From contig NC_016023.1 of assembly GCF_000169195.2 (NCBI RefSeq), forward strand, positions 1,426,001-1,490,000: DNA of 64,000 bases. The letters are read 5' to 3'. This DNA is from Heyndrickxia coagulans 36D1. GTDB lineage: Bacteria; Bacillota; Bacilli; Bacillales; Bacillaceae_C. Below the pieces are notes generated by a model. The model saw only the letters and a program-made list of their open reading frames with translations. It was not told where the DNA came from and did not search any database. Positions within the stretch are counted from its first letter, which is position 1, and each line of letters starts with the position of its first letter. The position numbers and the translations under genes were made by a program. Of the stretch, positions 8,018-16,779 are shown piece by piece.

Positions 8018-8751
8018 ACCGTTTCTTGTTTTCTTTGAATATATTTTGATAGTAGCATGAACACAACAAAATAAGTGAGCAAAACCAAAATATTTTTCCA
8101 GCCCGGCATCCCGCCTTGAACAATTTCCCATGCGCCGCTTCCAAAATGATAGGATGGCAGCCAATGGGCGATATTTTGCATCGTTTTTGGCATCACTTCA
8201 ATCGGCATCCACATCCCGCCGCAAACGGCTAGCAACATATAGAGGACATTGCTGATTGCGGCTGCTGTTTCAACTTTTTTCATACAGCCGATTAAGGTTC
8301 CAATCGAGAGAAATGGAAGCGATCCAAGCAATATCCATCCACCGCTCATAGCCCATTCTGCCGGAGCCAATGAGACCCTGTTCAGAATGGCCCCTGCAAA
8401 GAAAATCATACATATGGAAAAAACATGAATTACGCTCTGTCCGGCCATCCGGGCTGATAAATAAATAGAATCAGGAAGGGGTGTGAGGCGCATAAATGCC
8501 GCCCATCCTTGTGCACGCTCCTGGACGATGCGGATTCCAAGGGTCATGATAGAGGAGCCCATCACACTAAAGGCGGTCATGGACATTAAGTAATGGGCTT
8601 TCCATGCGGCGGGATCCGGAGCATGGGTGTCCACCACTTTGGTAAAAATGTAATAAAAGACAATGGGCATGGCCAGCGACCAAAAAACAAAATAACGGTT
8701 CCGCAGCACGCGTTTTATCTCCATTTTGCATTGCAGTTGAAAAGCTTTCAT
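8014..8751 (-). CDS. ABC-2 type exporter permease (YvfS-like)
   Basis: 245 residues with six predicted membrane helices in the ABC-2 layout: an N-terminal helix after RVLRNRYFVFWSLAMP, then a large central block and a final helix near ILVLLTYFVVFML. It forms the membrane part of an exporter with the ATPase encoded one base upstream. The substrate is unknown; relatives export lipids, antibiotics or sodium. It overlaps the kinase gene by 4 bp. Confidence 0.88.
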   Translation of the reverse strand: MKAFQLQCKMEIKRVLRNRYFVFWSLAMPIVFYYIFTKVVDTHAPDPAAWKAHYLMSMTAFSVMGSSIMTLGIRIVQERAQGWAAFMRLTPLPDSIYLSARMAGQSVIHVFSICMIFFAGAILNRVSLAPAEWAMSGGWILLGSLPFLSIGTLIGCMKKVETAAAISNVLYMLLAVCGGMWMPIEVMPKTMQNIAHWLPSYHFGSGAWEIVQGGMPGWKNILVLLTYFVVFMLLSKYIQRKQETV

Positions 8752-8752
8752 T

Positions 8753-9655
8753 TTAATCGGCCTCCTGATTTTCTTTTGTTATCCGGCTGAATGCATCTTC
8801 CAGATTTCCATTGTCAATTTGAATATTGTACGCTCCGATTTTTTCCCGAAAAAGCAGTTCCAGTACGCTGTCTGTATTATCCGAGCAGATGTACACCCGG
8901 TTATTTTTCCGAAAGATTTGCCCGACTTCAGGATGATGATCAAGCAATTTCAGTGATTGTTCAGAATTCGTGCAAAAAGAAACGGTTTTCTTTGAAATGT
9001 TTGTTTTGATTTGTTCGGGCGTCCCGCCGGCAATGATTCCGCCGTCCTTAAAGAGCAGGATCCGGCGGGCATTGTCATCTGCTTCCTGTAAATAATGGGT
9101 GGAGAACACGATCGTCTTTCCCTGGTTTGCCATGAGGTTAATCGTTTCCCAAAAATGTTGTCTCGCGGTGATATCCATTCCAACGGTTGGTTCGTCAAAG
9201 ATCATGAACTCGGGGTTTCCGGCAAGTGCCAGTGCAAAGTTCAAGCGTCTTTTCTGGCCGCCGGATAATTTTTCCGTCCGTGTTTTTAAATCTTTTTCCG
9301 TCAGCCCCGTTAAACGGACCAGGTCCTTTAGCGGCAATGGACTAGGATAGTAACTTCTGACCAGCATAAGAAGTTCATTTATGGTCAGCCCCGGCATTAT
9401 GCTCACTTCCTGCAGCATGACGCCGGTTCTTTGGCGGGCCTGCAATGTGCCCGGCTCATTGTTGAAAAGTTTAATCTTGCCGGCTGTCGGTTTTAGTAAC
9501 CCTAAAATCATGGAAAGGGTGGTCGTCTTTCCCGCGCCATTCGGGCCAAGAATGGCTGTTACTTCCCCCTTGTGAATTGAAAAACTGACATCTTTGACCG
9601 CTGGTTTCTGTTTAAACATTTTTGTGACATTTTCCAGACATAAAACCTCATTCAT
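8753..9655 (-). CDS. ABC exporter ATP-binding protein (YvfR-like)
   Basis: 300 residues. Walker A GPNGAGKT at 37-44, signature LSGGQKRRL, Walker B FMIFDEPTVGMD and the H-loop STHYLQEAD are all present. The C-terminal 80 residues form the variable regulatory tail typical of drug- and lipid-export ATPases. It is the first gene of the four-gene operon, with AAGGAGG before its ATG. It powers the ABC-2 permease that follows. Confidence 0.92.
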   Translation of the reverse strand: MNEVLCLENVTKMFKQKPAVKDVSFSIHKGEVTAILGPNGAGKTTTLSMILGLLKPTAGKIKLFNNEPGTLQARQRTGVMLQEVSIMPGLTINELLMLVRSYYPSPLPLKDLVRLTGLTEKDLKTRTEKLSGGQKRRLNFALALAGNPEFMIFDEPTVGMDITARQHFWETINLMANQGKTIVFSTHYLQEADDNARRILLFKDGGIIAGGTPEQIKTNISKKTVSFCTNSEQSLKLLDHHPEVGQIFRKNNRVYICSDNTDSVLELLFREKIGAYNIQIDNGNLEDAFSRITKENQEAD

Positions 9656-9734
9656 TACCCGCGCCTCCTTGTATATACGATTATTGTATAAGGAGCATGG
9701 AGTGATTTTAAGTAAGGAATGTCACCATTTTGGC

Positions 9735-9748
9735 ATGACAATTGTCAT
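9735..9748 (-). promoter_or_regulatory. Palindromic candidate operator upstream of the exporter operon
   Basis: A perfect 14-bp palindrome, ATGACAATTGTCAT, lies 80 bp upstream of the ATPase start, and a related half-site TGGTGACATT follows about 7 bp nearer the gene. Two-fold TGAC/GTCA sites are typical for LuxR-type response regulators, so this may bind the operon's own regulator. A -10-like TTATAC lies between site and gene. Confidence 0.5.
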
Positions 9749-9847
9749 ATCATGATTTAGAAGCGAGGGCCAAGACGAGCGGTTTAACCGTGAGGATCGG
9801 GGAGAAAGGAACCGGGGTTTTTACTTGGCAGTGATTTTTTTGCACAA

Positions 9848-9880
9848 AAACAGCTGCAGCCTGCCACGCTGTAGCTGTTT
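9848..9880 (-). terminator. Terminator of the KgtP-like transporter gene
   Basis: A 12-bp stem with one G-T pair (9848-9859 with 9869-9880) directly after the gene's stop. Minus-strand sequence after it is T-rich. Confidence 0.7.
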
Positions 9881-9887
9881 GGCATTT

Positions 9888-11219
9888 TCAGGTGATAATT
9901 TTGTTTTTCGAATCCGGGCGGGATTGAAGTTCTGCTTCGATCCGGGAATGCTTCGAGGATTCGGCCATGAATAAGTAGGTGAGCAGGCTGATGGCAATAC
10001 AGCCGGCAACGTAGTAGAAAAAGGCGGATTCCACGCCGGCATTTTTCAGCCAAAGCGCGATAAATTCGGCTGTTCCGCCAAAGATTGCGACAGTTAATGA
10101 ATAGGGAAACCCGACACCAAGCGCGCGGATTTCAGTCGGGAACAGCTCAGCTTTCACAATGGCATTGATGGAAGTATAGCCGGTTACAATGATCAGCCCT
10201 GCCATCATGAGAAGAAAAGCAAAAACCGGGTTCTGCGTTTCTCTCAACCATAAAAATATCGGTACGGTCAAAAGGGTCCCGAGAATGCCGAAGCCGATTA
10301 ACAGCGGCCTGCGCCCGATCCGGTCGGACAGCTTTCCGGCAAGCGGCTGGAAAACAACAAAGATGAAAAGGGCAATAAAGTTGATCCAGCTGACGGTTTC
10401 TTTATCAATTCCGGACGTGTTCACCATAAATTTTTGCAGATAGGTGGTGAATGTGTAGAATGCGACAGTGCCGCCAAGTGTAAGGCCGACAACGGTCAGC
10501 ACCGCTTTCGGATAATTCAATAGGACCTTCAGCGTTCCGGCATTTTTCCGCGTTTCCGATCCCATCTCCTCGAATTGTTCGGACTCGTCCATCGTACGGC
10601 GCAGCCACAAGACCACCAATGCGCCAATCGCGCCGATCACAAACGGGATCCGCCATCCCCACGAGGTCATTTCGCTTTCATTTAATGCGAGTTGGAGCAC
10701 AATTTGGACACCAAGTGCGATCAACTGCCCCGATACAAGCGTGACATATTGGAAACTGGAATAGAAGCCGCGGCGGCCGCTGCTTGCCATTTCGGACAAA
10801 TAGGTAGCAGAAGTGCCGTATTCCCCGCCCAGCGAGATCCCCTGCACAAGCCGGGCCAGGACCAAAATAACCGGTGACAGCACACCAATCCTGCTGTATC
10901 CCGGTGTACAGGCAATGACAAGCGAACCGAGCGCCATAATGGCAACGGAAAGGGTCAGTGCAGCCCGGCGGCCGTACCGGTCTGCATACCGGCCCATGAT
11001 CAGGCTCCCGAGCGGCCGCATCAGAAAACCAATGGCAAAAATCCCGGCTGTATTCAATAACTGGACAGTTTGGTTCCCCTCCGGAAAAAACTCTGATGAA
11101 AAATAAACCGCAAACGCAGAATAAACATACCAATCATACCATTCGATCAGATTGCCAAGTGATCCTTTAAAGATGTTAGCAGTCACATGTCTGGATGTGC
11201 GTCCGGTTGTTTGTGCCAA
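9888..11219 (-). CDS. MFS metabolite:H+ symporter, KgtP-like (dicarboxylate/alpha-ketoglutarate)
   Basis: 443 residues, 12 predicted membrane helices. The N-terminus (GNLIEWYDWYVYS), MGRYADRYGRR, LGGEYGTSATYLSE and KAELFPTEIRALGVG follow E. coli KgtP closely, so it belongs to the metabolite:H+ symporter family. The likely substrate is 2-oxoglutarate or another dicarboxylate. The start is TTG at 11219 behind AAAGGGGGA. It is transcribed divergently from malate:quinone oxidoreductase, which suggests that uptake of a C4/C5 acid and its oxidation are coordinated. Substrate is inferred from family only. Confidence 0.85.
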   Translation of the reverse strand: MAQTTGRTSRHVTANIFKGSLGNLIEWYDWYVYSAFAVYFSSEFFPEGNQTVQLLNTAGIFAIGFLMRPLGSLIMGRYADRYGRRAALTLSVAIMALGSLVIACTPGYSRIGVLSPVILVLARLVQGISLGGEYGTSATYLSEMASSGRRGFYSSFQYVTLVSGQLIALGVQIVLQLALNESEMTSWGWRIPFVIGAIGALVVLWLRRTMDESEQFEEMGSETRKNAGTLKVLLNYPKAVLTVVGLTLGGTVAFYTFTTYLQKFMVNTSGIDKETVSWINFIALFIFVVFQPLAGKLSDRIGRRPLLIGFGILGTLLTVPIFLWLRETQNPVFAFLLMMAGLIIVTGYTSINAIVKAELFPTEIRALGVGFPYSLTVAIFGGTAEFIALWLKNAGVESAFFYYVAGCIAISLLTYLFMAESSKHSRIEAELQSRPDSKNKIIT

Positions 11220-11567
11220 TTTGTCTTCCCCCTTTGTAAAATGAAAATTCCGTCTTCAATCCGTGAAAAATATCTCCTGGCATCCCCCTTTGGCAAATGC
11301 AAGAAATATACCAGTAAAATTTCTATTTACAAGATTCATTATATTATATTTTTAAGCAAAATGAAGAATGAATCATTCAGCAAATAAAAAGCTTTCCTGA
11401 TATTTCCATTGTCAAATTGTGTATCATTATTCTAAAGAATTATCATAAAATATGATATTATGATATTAAGACTTGTAAAACGTTTTCCCGGGGACTGCCT
11501 TGTTCTGAAAAAGAGGCAGTGTGTCCGGAATAATATTAGCAAATATAGGGATAAGGAGAAGGTAATC
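11220..11567. promoter_or_regulatory. Divergent promoter region between kgtP-like gene and mqo
   Basis: 348 bp without a gene, AT-rich. TTGTCA near 11411 followed 17 bp later by CTAAAG is a weak promoter candidate for mqo. Next comes a small inverted repeat TATCAT-AAAAT-ATGATA near 11440-11460, and an AAAACGTTTT core near 11476 that partly resembles a CcpA cre site (about three mismatches). No site is certain. Confidence 0.35.
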
Positions 11568-13070
11568 ATGAGCATCAGACAGGGAAAGACAGACGTCATC
11601 TTAATTGGTGCCGGCATTATGAGCGCAACGCTGGGCACCTTGCTGAAAGAACTGACCCCGGATTGGGAAATCACCGTATATGAGAAGCTGGCAAAACCAG
11701 CGGAAGAAAGTTCGAATGAATGGAACAATGCGGGGACCGGGCATTCGGCATTATGTGAGCTGAATTATACGCCTGAAAAACCGGACGGCTCAATAGACAT
11801 TACAAAAGCTGTAAATGTAAATGAACAATTCCAGCTTTCAAGGCAGTTCTGGTCCTACCTGGTTAGCAAGGGGCTGATCCACAATCCACAGGACTTTATC
11901 CGGCCGATCCCGCATATGAGCCTCGTAGAAGGGGAGGCGAACGTTGCTTTTCTTAAAAAACGATTTAAAGCGCTGTCAGCCCATCCGCTTTTTGAAGGAA
12001 TGACGTTTTCCGACGACCCTGAACAATTAAAGGAATGGATTCCGCTTGTGATGGAAGGCCGGACGTCTAACGAACCGATTGCAGCAACGAAAAGCGATGC
12101 AGGGACGGACGTGAACTTCGGCGCCTTGACCCGCATACTGTTTGACCATTTGGAACGCCAAGATGTCGAAATAAACTACAAGCATGCTGTTCAAGATATT
12201 CAACGCACCCCGGAAGGAAACTGGGAAGTGAAAGTGCATGATATTGAGCACAACAGAATCGAATACCATACGGCGAAATTCATTTTTATCGGGGCCGGTG
12301 GTGGAAGCCTGCCGTTGCTTCAAAAAACCGGTATTCCGGAGTCCAAACATATTGGAGGGTTTCCGGTAAGCGGGTTATTTATGGTGTGCAACAATCCTGA
12401 AGTCATCAACCGCCACCATGCAAAAGTGTACGGGAAAGCGAAAGTCGGTGCGCCGCCGATGTCTGTGCCGCATTTGGACACAAGATATATTGACCATAAA
12501 AAATGTTTGCTGTTCGGCCCGTTTGCCGGCTTCTCGCCGAAGTTTTTAAAAACAGGGTCAAATTTAGACCTGATTGGTTCTGTGAAGCCAAATAATGTCG
12601 TGACCATGCTTGCGTCCGGAGCAAAAAATGTGCCGCTTGTGAAATACTTGATCGGGCAGCTTCTCTTGTCAGACGAAAAACGGCTGGAGACGCTGCAGGA
12701 ATTCATTCCGGATGCGAGATTGGAAGACTGGGATGTTGTCGTAGCCGGGCAGCGGGTCCAAGTGATTAAAGATACGGAAGCAGGCGGAAAAGGCACGCTT
12801 CAGTTCGGCACGGAGGTGGTAACGGCTGCTGACGGTTCAGTCGCAGCATTGCTCGGCGCTTCGCCAGGTGCTTCTACTGCTGTCCATGTTATGCTCGAAG
12901 TCATTGAAAAATGCTTCCCGGACCGGAAAAATGCATGGGCACCAAAAATAAAAGAAATGATCCCATCTTATGGCGTGCGGCTCGCGGAAAATCCGGAACT
13001 GCTGCATCAAATTCACGCTGAAACGGCAGAGACGCTCGGCCTGACGGAAAAAGAACCGGCCTACCGGTAA
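11568..13070 (+). CDS. mqo: Malate:quinone oxidoreductase
   Basis: 500 residues from ATG 11568, with AAGGAGAAGG upstream; the longer frame from 11460 has no ribosome site. The N-terminal FAD-binding fold ([15 protein letters not shown]) and the Mqo block [20 protein letters not shown] are diagnostic. The enzyme is a peripheral membrane flavoprotein that oxidises malate to oxaloacetate and passes electrons to quinone. It lies divergent to a KgtP-like carrier and is monocistronic, ending at a strong terminator. Confidence 0.95.
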   Translation: MSIRQGKTDVILIGAGIMSATLGTLLKELTPDWEITVYEKLAKPAEESSNEWNNAGTGHSALCELNYTPEKPDGSIDITKAVNVNEQFQLSRQFWSYLVSKGLIHNPQDFIRPIPHMSLVEGEANVAFLKKRFKALSAHPLFEGMTFSDDPEQLKEWIPLVMEGRTSNEPIAATKSDAGTDVNFGALTRILFDHLERQDVEINYKHAVQDIQRTPEGNWEVKVHDIEHNRIEYHTAKFIFIGAGGGSLPLLQKTGIPESKHIGGFPVSGLFMVCNNPEVINRHHAKVYGKAKVGAPPMSVPHLDTRYIDHKKCLLFGPFAGFSPKFLKTGSNLDLIGSVKPNNVVTMLASGAKNVPLVKYLIGQLLLSDEKRLETLQEFIPDARLEDWDVVVAGQRVQVIKDTEAGGKGTLQFGTEVVTAADGSVAALLGASPGASTAVHVMLEVIEKCFPDRKNAWAPKIKEMIPSYGVRLAENPELLHQIHAETAETLGLTEKEPAYR

Positions 13071-13089
13071 CACGCTTGAGCGCTAAAAT

Positions 13090-13131
13090 GAAAGGTCTTT
13101 GATCCTAAAGCGGATTGAAGGCCTTTTTTTT
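13090..13131 (+). terminator. Intrinsic terminator of mqo
   Basis: A stem of about 15 bp (13091-13105 with 13111-13126) followed by eight T residues, 20 bp after the stop. From here to 13540 I see no gene or clear signal. Confidence 0.8.
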
Positions 13132-13540
13132 GGCTGTAACGCAGGCTCAATCAGCACTCCTGTTGCAGGCAGCCGGAAAACAGCACAGGTGCAAGCGAAG
13201 GGACAATTTCGGCATGCTGTTTTCTTTTTTGGGTGCCATCCAAAGAAAACCCTATCAAGTCGATAGGAATATATTGATTTTTGCCCCGGCGTTCAGTAAA
13301 ATAAAGATGTTGCTAAAATGCTGAATATTTCTTATCCCGGGCGGCAGAAGGGCTCTCTTTGGAAACCGGCATCCTAATATATAAGTTGAACTCTATTCCT
13401 TTTTCATGCCATGTCTATTCTGATCGTCATGGATTTTGCCGCGAAAAACTTAAGTTCATTTTATATAGCTACAGTTCATGATCGTCTATCAAGATAAGAA
13501 AACCGCAGCAATACCTGAAAAAGGGCAGTCGTTTTCTTAG

Positions 13541-13696
13541 GAAACGGCTTTTTGTCGTCCGGCCTTTGAAATGCACTGGGTCCTGAATCGGGACAGCAAC
13601 GTATACATATCGGGCGGCTGGTGCAAGCCCGCCTGGATTGAAGAGAATTTTTCAAAAAAGTCCTACGGTGTGATGTCAAGGGTTAAAAACAAGTGA
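13541..13696 (+). pseudogene. C-terminal remnant of an unrecognised gene
   Basis: A 51-codon open stretch with protein-like composition ends at TGA 13694-13696; a possible ATG is at 13571. It reads through NVYISGGWCKPAWIEENF and a lysine-rich end. There is no ribosome site before the ATG and no upstream continuation, so it is probably the tail of a decayed gene left next to the IS110 element. Product not recognised. Confidence 0.3.
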
Positions 13697-13815
13697 ATTG
13701 GAAATTTTGTTGGCTCTATGTCGTAAAAATGGCAATACTGAACTAAGCCTCCAGATAATTGGAATAATCTGGAAGTTTTCAAGTTCAGGCTATCGATGAT
13801 GGTTACCTGGTTACC

Positions 13816-15039
13816 TCATCGCGTCACCTTCTTTTTCGGCGCATAAATTTGATCGTTGCGGAGCAGCGCATCGATCAGGCGCACCAGTTTTCTTGCCGTT
13901 AAGACGAGGGCGCGTTTGTGTGAGTGCTTATGCACCTCACGATATTTCTTTTGGTAAAAGGCGCGGTACTCAGGTTCGTGTCGCCGGACCAGATTGGCAG
14001 CCTCAACCAGGTAATACCGGAGATAACGATTGCCTGTACGCGCAAGCATTTTGTCATCAGCCTCAAAATCACCCGATTGGTGGCGGGGCCAGAACAATCC
14101 AGCAAATTTTGCGATCGCGGCTTGGTCGTCAAAGCGCTCAATGTCGCCGATTTCAGCGAGAATCCCAGCACAGCTCACCGGGCCTATTCCCGGAATGGTC
14201 TGGAGGGTATTCGGGATTCCATCAAGAACGCGGGCAATCGCCTTATCCAAATCCTTGATTTGGCGTTTAAGATGCCGGATGATCTCAATAGAACTGCCCA
14301 GGACCAAGTCAATCGAATCCTCCACACATTTAGAAAGCCGGTAAGAGGACCGGGCAGCTTTTTGGATGGATGCGGCCAAATCCTCGGGATCGCTAAAGCG
14401 GCCATGGCCTTTGGTCTGGAGATACATCGCTAAGTCCTCTAGAGGCATTTGGGCAATTTCATCGAGGCTATAGGCCTCAAGCAAAAATTCCGTTATGGCA
14501 TGGCCGAAGACCGGTGTATCCACTTCAAGGTTAAAGGCACTGAATTTGAAAAACAGATGATTCAAAAATACCTGTTGTTCCCGGGTTAAACTTTGAATCA
14601 GGTGATAGCGCATCCGTGTTAACCGTTGAAGGGCAAGGTATTGTTCTGACTGAATCACGGATTTCGGCAATCTCCCGAAACGCAAGCGGTCCGCAATTAC
14701 CCAGGCATCTTTGGGATCGGTCTTGTCCATCTCGGCATAAGCCTTTTTGAAATTTCTCACCAGCTTCGGATTCAGGGTAAACACCTTTGTACGACGCTGT
14801 TTCAGCTCGGGATCTTCATGGAAAAACATTGCCGGGTGCCAACTATACACAGATGTGGCCTCCATGGCGATCTGGATGGTGTCATCCGCCTCCGCATGTT
14901 GGAGGATGGCGTCTCTTAACTCAGAGGCACCGGGAAGATTGTTTGTCACCGTTTGGGTGGCCAACGTTTCCCCCATTCCATCCATCAGGCAGGCATCGAG
15001 GTTTTTGGAGCTCACGTCAATACCGACAAATAAGGGCAT
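13816..15039 (-). CDS. IS110-family DEDD transposase/recombinase
   Basis: 407 residues. The N-terminal RuvC-like domain starts PLFVGIDVSSKNLDACL (first Asp), with the Glu in IAMEATSVYSW and the Asp pair in MDKTDPKDAWVIADRL. The C-terminal Transposase_20 domain carries TIPGIGPVSCAGILAEIGD and a catalytic-Ser region (KFAGL...SGDFEADDKM). The frame is complete. IS110 enzymes work with an RNA made from the element's non-coding end that pairs with donor and target DNA. Confidence 0.92.
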   Translation of the reverse strand: MPLFVGIDVSSKNLDACLMDGMGETLATQTVTNNLPGASELRDAILQHAEADDTIQIAMEATSVYSWHPAMFFHEDPELKQRRTKVFTLNPKLVRNFKKAYAEMDKTDPKDAWVIADRLRFGRLPKSVIQSEQYLALQRLTRMRYHLIQSLTREQQVFLNHLFFKFSAFNLEVDTPVFGHAITEFLLEAYSLDEIAQMPLEDLAMYLQTKGHGRFSDPEDLAASIQKAARSSYRLSKCVEDSIDLVLGSSIEIIRHLKRQIKDLDKAIARVLDGIPNTLQTIPGIGPVSCAGILAEIGDIERFDDQAAIAKFAGLFWPRHQSGDFEADDKMLARTGNRYLRYYLVEAANLVRRHEPEYRAFYQKKYREVHKHSHKRALVLTARKLVRLIDALLRNDQIYAPKKKVTR

Positions 15040-15256
15040 ATGATTTCCTCCTCTCTGTATTGGGATCGATGGAATCGGACGCTTCGGGATATCCCCAGAT
15101 GGCTTGCCGATCTGTCAGCCTCGCGTATGAGAACTCATCCGGGCCGTGGGCTGCCTGGAACTGCTCATTTCCAGCACGGAGATCCGGAGGAACGGCCTAC
15201 GGGTTAGACGTTCAAGCAAGAACCTGGGGATGCAGACTTTTCGAGTAGTCAGGCTA
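15040..15256 (-). ncRNA. Candidate bridge-RNA region of the IS110 element
   Basis: About 215 bp upstream of the transposase has no gene but several inverted segments, such as GAACTGCTCATTTCCAGC near 15160 and GGAACGGCC near 15190. In the IS110 group the long left end encodes the bridge RNA that guides recombination. This call rests on the position, length and family of the element; I did not derive the guide loops. Confidence 0.45.
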
Positions 15257-15331
15257 CAAGGAGGGGAAGCATTGACCCAAACGATCCTAAGACCATTATC
15301 CGGGAACATCGCGAAGCGTCCAAGTCCGAAC

Positions 15332-15359
15332 TTGTATTCCGGGCGAGCCCGGAATACAA
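15332..15359. promoter_or_regulatory. 28-bp perfect palindrome before the amino-acid ABC operon
   Basis: Perfect 13-bp arms (15332-15344 and 15347-15359) around GA, centred on TTCCGGGC-GA-GCCCGGAA. No T-run follows on either strand, so a terminator is unlikely and a dimeric-regulator operator is more plausible. A TTGACA about 46 bp downstream, with TATTAT 19 bp further, could be the operon promoter, although that -10 lies very close to the first gene's ribosome site. Confidence 0.5.
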
Positions 15360-15449
15360 AATCTTATATTCACTTGTCAATGAGCAGCAGAATGAACTGG
15401 AAATTGACATCCACTTTGGATTTAAACTTATTATACGAGGAGGGGTGAG

Positions 15450-16109
15450 ATGGACTGGACCGTTGTGCAAAACAGCCTGCCCATGTTTGAAAAAGGATTC
15501 TGGCTCACTTTGCGGCTTTCCTTTTTCGGCATTATCGGGGCAGGTGTTCTTGGCTTGATATGCAGTTTTATCCAGTATTTTAAGGTGCCGGTTTTACGGA
15601 AACTTGTAACGGCTTATGTGGAACTGTCCCGCAATACGCCTTTATTGATCCAGTTATTTTTCCTTTTTTACGGGCTTCCGCAAGTCGGGATCAAATTTTC
15701 TGCCGAGGTTTGCGGGATTATCGGGATTATTTTTCTTGGCGGCAGTTATATGGCAGAAGGGTTTTCCGGAGGGCTTGCGGGCGTTTCCAAAACGCAGATT
15801 GAGTCCGGGCTTGCGATCGGTCTGAGCCGGTTCCAGCTGGCACGCTACGTCATCTTTCCGCAGGGATTGATGCTCAGTGTCCCGGCATTCGCCGCAAATA
15901 TTATTTTTTTAATCAAGGAAACATCCATCTTTACCGTGCTGGCGATTCCGGAACTAACCAACACGGCACTTGACTTGATCGGGATGTATTACAACACGAA
16001 TGAGTATCTGTTTATGCTCGTTGTGGCTTATGCCATCATTTTAATTCCATTGTCCATCTTGCTGACATGGCTGGAGAAGAAGGTGCGTTATGGGACATTC
16101 GGGAATTAG
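15450..16109 (+). CDS. Polar amino-acid ABC transporter permease 1
   Basis: 219 residues, about five membrane helices, HisMQ/GlnP family. The cytoplasmic EAA loop is visible as GLAGVSKTQIESGLAIGLS with GLSRFQLARYVIFPQ. ELSRNTPLLIQLFFLFYGLP is the usual N-terminal family block. It pairs with the next gene to form a heterodimeric channel. GAGGAGGGG precedes ATG 15450. Operon order is permease, permease, ATPase, binding protein. Confidence 0.9.
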   Translation: MDWTVVQNSLPMFEKGFWLTLRLSFFGIIGAGVLGLICSFIQYFKVPVLRKLVTAYVELSRNTPLLIQLFFLFYGLPQVGIKFSAEVCGIIGIIFLGGSYMAEGFSGGLAGVSKTQIESGLAIGLSRFQLARYVIFPQGLMLSVPAFAANIIFLIKETSIFTVLAIPELTNTALDLIGMYYNTNEYLFMLVVAYAIILIPLSILLTWLEKKVRYGTFGN

Positions 16110-16779
16110 TATCTTTTTTGAAGGAGCCAATTTTTTACGTTTATTGGGCGGATTATATGTATCGGCAAAAATTGCTTTTCTGTCCATCTTTTTCGGCGGT
16201 ATCCTCGGCATCGTGCTGGGGGTTTTAAGGACATTGCACAATCCGTTGCTCCGCCTTTTGCTTAGGCTGTATCTGGAGTTCTTTCGCATTGTGCCGACGA
16301 TTGTCCTGTTATTTTTGTTTTACTATATTCTGCCGCAAAGCTTTAACATCAACTATAAGGCGGATACGGTCGGGACCATTGTTTTCAGCCTGTGGATGGC
16401 TGCCGAAATGAGCGATATCGTCCGTGGCGCGCTGATTTCTGTTCCGATGCATCAGGTGGAATCTGGAAAAGCGATCGGTTTAAGCACGGTCCAGCTTTAC
16501 CGGTACGTGCTTGTGCCGCAATCGGTCCACTTAATGATTCCGGCGACCATTAACCTGATGACCAGAATAATTAAGACGACTTCCCTTTTGCTATTGATCA
16601 GCGTCGTGGATGTCATCAATGTCGGCCAGCAAATTATCGAAGCGAACAGCCACCGTTATCAGGACGGCGCGTTTTGGGTATACGGTTTTATCTTTATCCT
16701 GTATTTCATTTTATGCTATCCGCTTTCCCGGCTGGCAAGGCGATTAGAAAGGAGGGGCAAGGCAGGGGCTAATGGCTGA
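16090..16779 (+). CDS. Polar amino-acid ABC transporter permease 2
   Basis: 229 residues, overlapping the first permease by 20 bp. It has the same family marks: LEFFRIVPTIVLLFLFYYILP and the EAA loop GALISVPMHQVESGKAIGLS. Five membrane helices are predicted. With the preceding permease it forms the pore for a small amino acid, probably glutamine, glutamate/aspartate or cystine; sequence alone does not decide which. Confidence 0.9.
   Translation: MGHSGISIFFEGANFLRLLGGLYVSAKIAFLSIFFGGILGIVLGVLRTLHNPLLRLLLRLYLEFFRIVPTIVLLFLFYYILPQSFNINYKADTVGTIVFSLWMAAEMSDIVRGALISVPMHQVESGKAIGLSTVQLYRYVLVPQSVHLMIPATINLMTRIIKTTSLLLLISVVDVINVGQQIIEANSHRYQDGAFWVYGFIFILYFILCYPLSRLARRLERRGKAGANG

Larger units (their letters stand above)
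13785..15256 (-). mobile_element. IS110-family insertion sequence
   Basis: One transposase gene on the minus strand with a short 3' end (about 25-30 bp) and a long 5' non-coding end (about 215 bp), the layout of the IS110 group. TCAGGCTA occurs at both outer edges (13784-13792 and 15248-15256), which may be the duplicated target core. No long terminal inverted repeats are seen, as expected for the family. Boundaries are approximate. Confidence 0.7.

Noticed and set aside
6873-8164. Histidine kinase start at 8164
   Set aside because: The extra 49 residues lie in another frame of the permease gene and lack a ribosome site; GTG 8017 with a GTGA overlap is the normal arrangement.
13240-13290. 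Riboswitch or CymR-type box near a CCTATC/GATAGG repeat
   Set aside because: Only a 6-bp palindrome with no further conserved elements and no downstream gene before the IS110 element.
15146-15448. Open frame between the IS110 element and the amino-acid ABC operon
   Set aside because: It overlaps the IS end and the 28-bp palindrome and has no ribosome site. Another frame here also reads open, so neither is convincing.
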